From contig JAZAYU010000053.1 in NCBI GenBank assembly GCA_038501625.1, forward strand, positions 2,466,501 to 2,530,500: DNA of 64,000 nt. The letters run 5' to 3'. Positions within the stretch are counted from its first letter, which is position 1. Each line of letters starts with the position of its first letter. A program made the translations under genes and the position numbers. The stretch comes from Corbicula japonica (taxonomy: Eukaryota > Mollusca > Bivalvia > Venerida > Cyrenidae). Shown piece by piece: positions 46,230-55,817 of the stretch. The notes under the pieces were generated by a model. The model searched no databases. It was not told the DNA's origin and saw only the letters and a program-made list of their open reading frames with translations.

Positions 46230-47105
46230 AGTCTCAAGCATAGTCTACATTGTCTTCAAAAGTTTAGATTTTCATTTTACTCCATAGATACACCTTCATT
46301 GCATGGGCGAACAGTGTAGATCCAGATCAGCCGGCACATCATTGCTGTCTGATTTGTATCTGCACTGTTTGCTTTTAGATTTATTGGGTAATTTCTTACC
46401 AAGATGTGACTAGTGCAGATCCAGATCAGTTATCACATATGTGCTGGCTGATCTGGGTTAACACTGGTCACACATGTGTTAAAACACATATATAAGGAGT
46501 AATGGGTTAACATAATTTTGTGTTTATGACTGATCTAACTCAGCGACCGCTTTAGTCGGGCACCGTTAACATATACACTTCATCATGCAGATACATAGTA
46601 TCATTCTCAACTCTTAACTCTCTAAATTTGTGGAATACACAAGCAAGCAATCTTTAGAAACTGAGTCAGCCCTTTTTGGGGTGGTTGGTAGAAATCTGTT
46701 AGTGGAAAACTAAACAGTGTAAGCCCTCATACTGTACAGGCTGATCAGTCTTTAGTAGTAAGTCATGGGTTAGTGAATATTCAAACTTTTGTATGTTGAA
46801 ATTGCAAAAACAAGAATGTTGTAAATTACTTTACATAATCATTGCACTGTTATGGTAACTTGTGTCTTGGATGTAATTTTACTAAAAACAATAATTAGAC
46901 ATCTTTTTCAATGCAGTCCATGGTTTTTAACACTTCACTCCATGTGCATGGCTTAAATCCTGTGTACAACCTATGTACAACTAGATCAGCCAGCGTTGGT
47001 CTGTATGCACACAGAAATAAGCTGATGAATTTAAGGCAGACAGTGTAGATCCTGATGATACTACACAGGTGGCGGGATATAAGCTACATCATTGGAGTAA
47101 ACATT
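45825..47105. repeat. Three copies of the same dispersed repeat around RMDN1 exon 10b
   Basis: Copies at 45825-46060, 46275-46510 and 46925-47105 bracket the distal last exon on both sides. The middle one lies in its predicted 3' UTR. Shared phrases are GTGTAGATCCAGATCAGCCG and CTGATCTGGGTTAACACTGG. Confidence 0.65.
46137..46229 (+). CDS. RMDN1: RMDN1-like last exon (distal, 10b)
   Basis: Encodes AHDEAIHLLKVMGVYNKPAL, then TKLLNTKDST and TAA. The acceptor is TTGTTTATTTCAG, phase 0. The EAIHLLK part is nearer to the EAAQLL end of vertebrate RMDN1, so this is taken as the ancestral form. The next clear AATAAA is at 47373. Confidence 0.85.
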   Translation, partial: AHDEAIHLLKVMGVYNKPALTKLLNTKDST

Positions 47106-47109
47106 ACAC

Positions 47110-47940
47110 TAACCCTGCCATTTAAATCAGTTAGTTAATGCATTTTGCAAAACAGTCCTGTGAAATATAAGTTTTTTTACTCAGATTTAAAAAAGACAAT
47201 TCAGCATCAATTAATTTGGATAATCAAGCTGAATCAGTCAGAATTTCAAATGTGACTCATTAGAATATGACTTACATGTGTGTTTGTGTGTTATTTTCAC
47301 TCTATTTTCAGTAAATTATTAATTACAATATATAATTGTTTGTGAATAGAAGAAATATCATGTTGAAATTATAATAAAAATGTTAAGCATGATATAATAT
47401 AATGCAAATTGTTTTTGTTAGCAAATCTTTCTATATTATTAACACCAGTTGCAGCAGATAGTGTTCGTTTAATTTATCAGATAAAACTGTGTGTTTTTGT
47501 AATTTCAGCAGATGGTAATATAATAAAAATATACTCCATCTCACTCGATTTTCATGTTTGAATATTTTGCATAAAATTGGAGATAAATTGCTAAAATGAT
47601 TATTAGTTAAATAAATGTTGTTGTTCATGGCAGTGGTTGTTGTACATGTGTTCTTGATGTACTTTGTACAATAATATAAAGTTATAAGGTTTGTTTTACT
47701 GTATGTAGGGACATTGTGTAGGTGTCATTATGTCAGCCACAGATGTAACAGATATGGTGAATGCATGCAGTATTATTCCCCTCCCCACTCCTTCTCTAGA
47801 AAAAAAAAACAAAAGAGAAGGATACACTTTAAACATAGCCATGGATTTTGTCGAGCCCACTGGCGGTGAGCTCAACTTAGTTTTTAAATTGGCAGTTCAT
47901 ACATTGGCAGTTCACTATGTGCATTCCCCAGCATCCCACT
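47110..47940. other. RMDN1 3' flank, no further gene seen
   Basis: AT-rich. An AATAAA at 47373-47378 could end the long-form RMDN1 transcript. Open frames near 47730 have no protein hallmarks. Confidence 0.4.
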
Positions 47941-48700
47941 TTAAAGAGGGGGGCATATAGGTTCGCCATTGTCTGTCCATCCTTCTATTTCTGTCCGTCC
48001 GTGCGAAACTTGTGTCCAACGTAACTCAGATAGTATGAGAGCCACAATCATGAAACAGTACAGGTAAGTTGACCATCGTGTAGTTTTGTTTGGGGCAACA
48101 CCTATTATGACCAGAGTTACTACCACTTGATGCGAATCAATATAATGTATTAGCATGTAATCTTGTGTCACCCATAACTCTACAAAATATATGAGCCACA
48201 GTTATAAAACTTTACAGCTTTGTTAACCATAATTTGGAGTTGGTCGCCTAAGGTTTTGTTTCTGACCACGTCCATTTGAACCAGGGTTATGACCCCTTAT
48301 GTATTTCAGTACAATACAATCACCATGTAGTATTGTGTTGCACATAACTCCTAAACTTTTTTAGCCAAAGTCACGAAACATAAGTTTGTTGCCCATCATG
48401 TGTACTGATAGTAGTACGTAAGTGTGACATAACTCCGATTGGATTATCTGAAAAGTGTACCGTGATCACAATATTGGCTTTTTTGACAATGACAATTGAG
48501 AGTGGGGGAATCTGTGTCGTATGGACACATCTCTGGTTCCAATTAGAATTTGCATGAACGTTTATCAGTTTGTCCTTTACCTTGAAACTACTTGATGTAT
48601 CAAACTCGCAATATAGAAATATTCCATTATTATCTACATTATTACCTTTACGACCCATAACTCTACAACAAATATATTTACAGTTATGTCCCTTTTCACT
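47941..48700 (+). repeat. GGGGGGCATATAGG-type repeat fragment
   Basis: A G-run followed by CATATAGGTTCGCCATTGTC and CTGTCCATCC/GTCCGTCCGTGC, then diverged units with CATAACTC and ATTATGACCAGAGTTAC. It resembles the other bivalve repeat bodies here. Confidence 0.5.
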
Positions 48701-49809
48701 TACGCGCGGCGCTGAAGCGGCATGGCACTTGGGTGAAGGTTATGGAGTCTTCAAGACGCTCTGGTCTTGTTGACTGGTGACTAAAGATTGGTTGCAGTCA
48801 CTAACACTTGTTGGAAATATACTTGGGTCACTTTAATAAATAAATAGAATCAGTTACAATGTAAGACTGATGCAGTAATACCAAGTTTGGTTTGAAGTAA
48901 GCATTTACGAAGACTAAGCTTGTACTGTATTTGTGGTTGCTGTTATTGGCTCTGCCTATAGTTTTATTATGGATGGCGTTAAATGCGCAGTTTAACAAGA
49001 ACACACGAATCCCTAGGATGGGATTTGGGGCTGATTTAATATCGACTGAACTGTTAATTTTAATGTTAGGTGAGATAAACACCAACAACCTAAAATTAAA
49101 AGTTAAAATCAACGAAAACTTCCTGGAATTTTAAAACAAAATCGAAATTATTTATACAAATAACCACAATATAGTGTAGATTTGAATTTACCGGCTATTT
49201 GTATGAATGTTTGAGATATATATTACGCACGAATTTCAGATTTCTGATGCAAGCGACCTTTGGTATTATAAACACTATTTTTGTTTCGATTTAGTAAGCA
49301 AGCATTAAATACAATCACATTTGAATACACTTAAACATCTATGATCATTTTTATTTAAATTCATATATCAAATTTAAGACTTCAAATTACAAAGTCACTA
49401 AAACCAGTTTAGTTTAATCTTCAGCTCGGAAGTAAAAAACAACCTTGTACAAATGCAGGTGACAATGACTAATGTACACGCCCGTTAAACATTGCATCCA
49501 TCACCAAACAGTGCTGTTGAGAAACGGAGACATGTCCACTTCTGTGTTGGCGGCATCGATATAGATTGACATGACATGGAGTGTATAAGGCTAGAACAGT
49601 GTCGTTACATAATTAACATGCACTTTCCTATACTTTTATTCGAAAAATCGATTAAGTTACCCGAACTTGTTGTTTTGGGTATTCAAATGCTGGATGCAAA
49701 AAATGCAGTCAATCCTTATTTATGTTCAAACCAAATAATAATGAAAAACAGCCCATTTTCAAGCAGGAGCTTGAGGCATCAACAACCAAGCAAGGATGTG
49801 TAGCAAGAG
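48701..49809. other. Intergenic, no supported feature
   Basis: No recognised gene or repeat end. A short hydrophobic frame at 48931-49134 has no family resemblance and a long frame opposite it, so it is not called. Confidence 0.4.
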
Positions 49810-50130
49810 TAATAATAATAATAATAATAATAATAAATTCTTTATTTTTAGAGGATAACATATTTGGCATGGCCATTCTTACATATGGTCCTCTTAAAAA
49901 CATGTACAAATTATTACAAATTTATATTCATATATACATTCATACATTCTCAAACTATAATTGAAAGAAAGAAAAAAAATTACAATAAAATTTCAAGAAC
50001 AATATGAAAATGCTGGAAACAGACATATTTAAATGAAAAATTGTAACAATAGCAATTATAACAAAAGATTCATTACCCAAACATCTTAAACATTTACACA
50101 TAAGTACACTGTAATTGTATTGACAATGCA

Positions 50131-53030
50131 CTACATATTATCAAGTAAGAATATTTTAACATGTTTTTTAAATAATTTAACTGTTTTGCATGACTTTACG
50201 CTCAAAGGAAGAGAGTTCCATAAATTTGGACCAACAACTGAAAATGATTTACTGTATAATAGAGCGTTAAATTTTGGAACTAATAGATTCCCATTTGAAA
50301 TAGATCTTAATTGCCTTTCATTGCTATATGTTAGTTCTTTAAACATCGAAGTTATATACACTGGTGCCATGTTATGTAATGCTTTGTAGGTTAGTAAAAG
50401 AATATGGTATTTGATACGACATCGGACAGGCAGCCAGCTTAAATGTTTAAACATGATAGATGAAGGCGTAGTCAGCCCTGTTTTAAGAATAATTCGCGCT
50501 GCTCGTTTTTGTAGTTTTTCGAGTTGAAAAATATTGGATGAGATTGTTCCGCCCCAAACCAAACAACCATAATCAAATAAGGGAATTATATACGCATTGT
50601 AATACTTTATCAAACAATCTTGAGAGACATATGAAGATAATAACTGCATGAGAGTAAGTTTACGGGAAATCTGAGTAACCATATGATGAACTTGTAAGTT
50701 CCAAGTCAGTTTATTATCAATAGTTACCCCCAGTAACCTTTGTTGGGTAACATTTGTAACAGATGTATTATCAATATATAGGTTAATATTTGAGACCTGT
50801 GCAAGTCTGTTACTTGTACCGATTAACATTACTGATGATTTTTCTGCATTAAGGAGCATGTCATTATTTACGCACCAGTTTAATACTTTATCGTTTGCTG
50901 ATTGCAATTTTTGCTTAATAACATCTACATTTTTGTCATGCGTATGTACAGTCGTGTCATCCGCAAAGAGATCGGTCGAACAATTGTTGATATATAAGGG
51001 TAGATCATTGATAAACATAAGGAATAATACAGGTCCTAACACAGAGCCCTGTGGGACTCCCATCGTAACAGGCCGCGGCTCTGATACCCTATTACTAATT
51101 ACAACGCTCTGAACACGTCCGGTCAGGAAAGAGTTGAAAAAGTCGACCGCATTGTCAGAGAATTTGTAAATCTTAAGTTTATTTAAAAGCAGCTGGAAAT
51201 CAACTAAATCAAAAGCTTTCCTGAGGTCGTAAAATATTGCCCCGGTTAATTCACCAGCATTCATATTTCCTAACCAGTTATCAATTATTTTAACAAGGGC
51301 TGTTTGACATGAATGCAAGTGTCTAAACCCCGATTGTCCTTCGTTAATTAAGTTGTACTTATTAAGGAAAGACAAAAGGTGTCTCACTATGTGTCGTTCA
51401 AATATTTTTGATGTTACAGGAAGTATCGATATTGGTCTATAATTAGTAGGATTGGATTTGTCACCGGTTTTAAACCTCGGAAAAACTTTGGCATGTTTAA
51501 GAGTGTTAGGAAATGTATTGTTGATAATACAGTTATTAATTAGCTTGGTAATACTTGTAGCTATAACATTCGCAGATAATCTAAGTAATTTCGGACTAAG
51601 TCCATCTAGACCAGTTGCTTTTGTTATGTCTAGTTTTCGTAAAAAATTTAAAACGTCATTTTCTTTAATAAAAGGAATAGTAAAGTAAATAAAATTTGGA
51701 ACTCTTGTATTCACAAATTCTTCCAATTTGTCAAGTGAACCATTATTTGCGTTAGTTCTATCAGTAGAGTTAATGTTAAAAACGTCTTTGATATTGGTAA
51801 AATACTCGTTTAAAAAGTTCGCAATTTCGCTGATGTCATTTATCTTATGTCCATCAATTTCAAGAGAGTTAATAATATCCCTATGTCCAGAGTTACCATG
51901 AAGGTCATTAATATGTTTCCATAAATACGAGATATTTTTCTTGTCTTCGATTGCAGATTCTATTAGCCGCTGTTTGTTTTCCCTAATAAGACACTTTACT
52001 TTGTTTCGCCAGTACGTATACAGTAGCCACTGTTTAGTTCTATGGTTATAATCTCTATTACGCCCTGCCTTAATAACATCTTCATTTATCCAATCAGGTC
52101 TACTAATATTCTTAACACGTTTGGTTTTTAAGGAAGAATGACAATTTAATACATACATAAAAGTGGCAGTCCATCTTTGAAATTCATCATCAGGTCCGCC
52201 TGATATTGAAAAATCTGACAATGACTCATGTAAATCACTTAAAAAGTCTGTTTCAGAAAATTTTCGAAAAGATCGATAAGTAATTTCAGTATGCGTTTGT
52301 TTTGTATTGTTACTACCATGTACGCATCTTGTAAAACAAATTGGATAGTGATCACTAATTGCAACTTGAGCTACAAAAGATTCAACAACAAAATTAATAT
52401 CACAGTTTCGGGCCTATAAATGATCAATAATAGATGCTGACGATTTAGTTACGCGAGTGTGGTTTTTAATAAGTTGACATAAATCATGATTTCTTAAGCA
52501 CTGTGCCCATGCTTGGTTTTTAATAGAGTCGGTGTCAGTGCAATAATTTATATTAAAGTCACCAAGTATATACATTTCAAGATTACACATTGAGGCGGTT
52601 TCAATCTGCCTTTCAAAACATTCACTCCAACTAACTGGAGCCCAAGGTGGTCGGTATACAGAGCAAACAAGAATTGGCTTGATACTTTTAATCCTTACCT
52701 CTACCCATAGGCTCTCAACATCATCAGTTTCTAAGTCAAGCCTACGTGTTTAGTGTAGATGATCAGCTATGTATAAAACTATCCCACCCCCAGACGTTTT
52801 ACTAATATTTGTACAATCACGATCTTTTCGCTCGATAATAAAATTTGGAACAGAAATAGTTTCATTATCAACTTCATGATTAAGAAAGGTTTCGCATACT
52901 CCAAATAAATCAATATCTTTTGATCTATATACCAACATTTTTAGTTCATCTAATTTAGAAAGTAGGTGATTAATGTTCAAATTAACGACATGAAAACCAT
53001 GTTCAAAAATGTAAGTGAGGTTACATCATT
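50131..53030 (-). pseudogene. LINE ORF2: AP-endonuclease plus reverse transcriptase, two in-frame stops
   Basis: Copies the LINE RNA at a nicked target. One frame runs the whole way with only two stops, at 52750-52752 (TAA) and 52414-52416 (TAG). Endonuclease signatures are VVNLNINHLLSKLDEL at the start, GDFNIN near 52550 and SDHYPI near 52350. The uninterrupted 696-residue part (from 52221) has RT motifs: YRPISILP (261-268), GFRHLHSCQTALV (298-310), FYDLRKAFD (330-338, catalytic Asp 332), GVPQGSVLGP (388-397) and FADD (419-422, catalytic Asp pair). It ends with the thumb motif LGVTIDNKLTW and a conserved C-terminal tail. The RT itself looks intact. With the stops read as they are, the endonuclease would not be joined to it, so this copy is probably immobile. 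Confidence 0.9.
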
Positions 53031-53276
53031 TGTTTGAGAACTAGTATTAAAACTATTATTTACAGATAAACTTTTAGATGACATGCAGTTTGTTTTTACT
53101 TTAAGTTTGCTATTTTGGCATTTATTATCATGAATATTTAACATGGGTTTGGAAGTACCGTATGAATTGTTTGAATTACATGTACATGTAAATTCATTAC
53201 AACTGTGGCAAATACCTGAAAGAGCACTAAAGCTATTATGTATTTCAAGCGTCTGTAGTACATTGTCTTTGTATTT

Positions 53277-54455
53277 CTAATGATAATTGTGTCTTCCATG
53301 GTCGCTGCTGTAGCCTGCTGGACGCCGCCTCTCATAATGCCGTGTCTTGCCAAATCCTCGTCTACAGTCCTCTCTAACGTGATTTGAAAGACCACAGTTC
53401 GTACACGGCTTGGCGTTGAAGTGCCCGCGGGCGTTCCGGTTGTATGTAGGGGAATATCTTCTGCGGTGGTCTTGTTGAATCGAAGACGTTTGTTGTTGTT
53501 GGCGTAAAATAGGTGTCACTGTATGGATGATGTTGATTAATGTTCTGGTGCCACGTACGTTGAGATGAATCCCATCATTGTGGTAGAGAGATTTTGCTAC
53601 GGTCCTGTTGCCGTATATGAACGCATCATGGCTGTCTATCAGCGTGAAAGATACTTCCTTCTCAAGTCTGTGCAGTTTGGCATTCAGTTCTCGGACATCG
53701 CAATCTCGCCTTGGAGTAACAGTACAAATGAATACTTTGCAGTGATTTCGATTGAGTTCGTGTATTGTCTGCTTAAGTTCATCGATCTCAAACTGCAGGT
53801 CACAAGAGTTCTGTGCAACATCGTTTCCGCCAATATAAATCACCACTTTAGATATATCTACAGTTTCTTCTGATTGCAGATACTCGCAAATGTCTCTGAT
53901 TCTTTTACCTCGTAGAGTTTTGACTGCAGTTAGATCGCTGAGACCGCGGGTGTGTATTCCTCGTAGAATAGAATCCCCTACTATCAAAGTATTTGTCAGT
54001 CGTATTCTGGGTGTTGATTGTCTATCTATATCACGTATATCTTGGGGTGGTTGTTTGTTACAGGCTTGCTGTTCAGAGACTGTAGATGGACTAGGCTGTT
54101 GTGACTTACCGAAGACTGCAGAGGGACTTAATTGTTTTGATGATGATGATGATGCCTTCAGCAAATCGCATATAGATTGAAATTTCTTCTGTGTGCTTTG
54201 TATGCTTAGCTGTATAGCATTTTCTATTTTCTCAGCTGAGTTTTCAAAATTATAAACATTTTCCTCGGTATTTCTACTTTCAAACTTAATCTTATTCTTA
54301 ATACACTGTATTTGATCACGTAAGCTGGTGAATTCAGACCTGGATTCCTGAATGAAGCTGTGAAGCACCTGATTAAGGTTTTCCGTGGTACAATTGCAGT
54401 TTATCGGTACGCAAAAAAATCCGCGAAATCGTAGTATTTTTGAGTAACTAAGCAC
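53277..54455 (-). CDS. LINE ORF1 protein: coiled coil, SGNH esterase, CCHC knuckle
   Basis: 392 aa. Residues 25-100 are helical and charged (probable coiled coil), followed by a Ser/Pro/Gln-rich linker (100-150). Residues 155-315 form an SGNH/GDSL-hydrolase domain with GDSIL (nucleophile Ser162), GGND (Asn211) and HNDGIH (Asp294, His297), so all catalytic positions are kept. The tail is Arg/Gln-rich and contains one gag-type knuckle, C351-x2-C354-x4-H359-x4-C364, then an RRR/GRH-rich end. Such ORF1 esterases are known in CR1-group LINEs; the substrate is uncertain. The frame is uninterrupted, unlike ORF2. The first 20 residues are doubtful because an earlier part may be joined from upstream. 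Confidence 0.85.
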   Translation of the reverse strand: MLSYSKILRFRGFFCVPINCNCTTENLNQVLHSFIQESRSEFTSLRDQIQCIKNKIKFESRNTEENVYNFENSAEKIENAIQLSIQSTQKKFQSICDLLKASSSSSKQLSPSAVFGKSQQPSPSTVSEQQACNKQPPQDIRDIDRQSTPRIRLTNTLIVGDSILRGIHTRGLSDLTAVKTLRGKRIRDICEYLQSEETVDISKVVIYIGGNDVAQNSCDLQFEIDELKQTIHELNRNHCKVFICTVTPRRDCDVRELNAKLHRLEKEVSFTLIDSHDAFIYGNRTVAKSLYHNDGIHLNVRGTRTLINIIHTVTPILRQQQQTSSIQQDHRRRYSPTYNRNARGHFNAKPCTNCGLSNHVREDCRRGFGKTRHYERRRPAGYSSDHGRHNYH

Positions 54456-54526
54456 GCTCCGCGATTAATGGTAAAATCCAGTTTTTTCTTTCGTTTCGTG
54501 TTCCTGTTTTATGTTTTATGTTATAT

Positions 54527-54544
54527 CGGGGGCTACCGCCCCCG
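54527..54544. other. GC-rich hairpin between LINE ORFs
   Basis: CGGGGGCTACCGCCCCCG: a 7-bp perfect stem with a 4-base loop, next to CGAACCCCCG, in AT-rich sequence between the upstream ORF and ORF1. It could be an RNA structure in the LINE transcript. Confidence 0.5.
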
Positions 54545-54657
54545 AACCCCCGTTTTTATGTTTTAAGCGAGAAAGAAAATGGCCGCCATTTTCTTTTTTT
54601 GTTTATCCTAGCATAGCAACGGAAGTGGTAAACAAACTCGTACCGGTAAACTGCAAT

Positions 54658-55176
54658 CTATCCTAGAACGTTTTCCATTTTATTAAATATTGCATGTAGG
54701 TCTTTTTCGAGAAAGGTGCCCACTTGTTTTCCGTTTATCAAGCAGGATGACGTAGTGTGATACATATTTAATGTGAATTGATGCCACTTACCGGATACTA
54801 CTCTGTATTTCTCTTCAACTACTCTGCCAAGCTGGTCCTGCACATGAGTCTTCTTACATTTTCTTCCATTCATATCGGTGATAAAAAACTCATTCACTGA
54901 TGTTTTGAAGATCTCGTACACTGCCGTGCTGAGGTATATCCTGACACCGCCGCCCGTCTCCACAATTTCGACTTCCTTCCGATCTAGCGCCTGGCGCTTT
55001 TTCTCCAGCGATTTGTCCCTATTTAACACATAACTTCTTTGTTCTAACTCAAATTGTCTATTTTCTGCTTCGTTGTCATCATCCGTGAGATTTAAGCTGT
55101 AGTCGCTAAGTTTCTTTGGTGTTGTTTTGTTTGAATTTTCTATCGCAGAAAGTTGCTGAGATGCCGAATCATCCAT
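54658..55176 (-). CDS. Additional upstream ORF of the LINE (172 aa)
   Basis: The first 85 residues are acidic and charged with a helical stretch (ENRQFELEQRSYVLNRDKSL). The second half is compact: VRIYLSTAVYEIFKTSVNEF, then GRVVEEKYRVVSGK and FTLNMYHTTSSCLINGKQVG. I recall this latter pattern (a beta-rich domain ending in an LYxTxSxxLINGK-like phrase) from other mollusc and cnidarian retroelement ORF1 proteins, but cannot name it. It lies 202 bp upstream of ORF1 on the same strand, with a GC-rich hairpin in between. It could be a separate protein, or ORF1's true N-terminus separated by a frame break or intron. Confidence 0.55.
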   Translation of the reverse strand: MDDSASQQLSAIENSNKTTPKKLSDYSLNLTDDDNEAENRQFELEQRSYVLNRDKSLEKKRQALDRKEVEIVETGGGVRIYLSTAVYEIFKTSVNEFFITDMNGRKCKKTHVQDQLGRVVEEKYRVVSGKWHQFTLNMYHTTSSCLINGKQVGTFLEKDLHAIFNKMENVLG

Positions 55177-55190
55177 ATTTTCAAAACTCG

Positions 55191-55817
55191 TCGACCAAAT
55201 TGATTAAAATTGGTATCAAAATACGCGCCGTCAAAAAATCTATCTGATAATGCAGTATTTATGATTAAATACGCGGAAACTCCTTACATTTTAATATTTT
55301 TTCTTTTTCGGCAACCCGCTTTCAAAATAAACAACTAGAGTCATGACGTCATTTTCCCGTTGTAAGTCATTGATATAAGTCATTTGTCCACATCTATTTT
55401 ATGTCATTGTGTGTGTAGGTTATGTTGATAATTATGTATATTAAAATAATATTATGACAAATTTGAGGTAAATATTTTGTAGACATCACATTTTATTTGA
55501 TACAATAAACATTTGTCCCGTCAATTAATATAGAGGCTTGCAGCCAGCAAGTGAATAGCCCCCGTTTCTTTTTTTCATCTCACTCTTTGGTGATGGAGGC
55601 AATCTTTACCGTGCGTGTTGTAATAATATATCACGTTACATGACAAATACTTCAAGCATGAAAAACGAGTCCCGAATAGAGCATTTTGAAAGCAGACGCA
55701 TACCAATTTTACTAGTAACTGGTAACATATTTTCAGTATTAAAACTAGACAATGTTATGTTCTGACATGCACTGAAAAAATGTGCTAATAGGTGTTTGTT
55801 TTGTTTCTTTTTAAAAC
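55191..55817. other. Divergent intergenic region between LINE and cGLR
   Basis: 627 bp separating the LINE 5' side from the cGLR start. A perfect TGACGTCA lies at 55344-55351, 467 bp upstream of the cGLR ATG. No TATA box is convincingly placed. Confidence 0.4.
55344..55351. promoter_or_regulatory. CRE-type palindrome TGACGTCA upstream of cGLR
   Basis: A full 8-bp CREB/ATF consensus. The same octamer occurs four more times in the inverted repeat 3' of the gene. Function is unproven. Confidence 0.3.

Larger units (their letters stand above)
49810..55190 (-). mobile_element. Near full-length CR1/L2-like LINE
   Basis: Reads on the minus strand. An upstream ORF (55176-54658) is followed by ORF1 with esterase and zinc knuckle (54455-53277), then the endonuclease plus reverse transcriptase frame (about 53030-50131). 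The 3' region ends in AATAAAGAATTTATT and an (ATT)n tail at 49837-49810. A short simple-repeat tail rather than poly(A), ORF1 with an SGNH esterase, and an EN-RT ORF2 without RNase H together fit the CR1/L2 group. The 5' boundary is not defined; 55190 is a minimum estimate. Confidence 0.85.

Noticed and set aside
48828..49134. Overlapping hydrophobic frames on both strands
   Set aside because: They are mutual antisense with no start context or family resemblance.
50858..54180. Plus-strand frames opposite the LINE
   Set aside because: They are antisense shadows of ORF1 and ORF2, which carry clear domain motifs on the minus strand.
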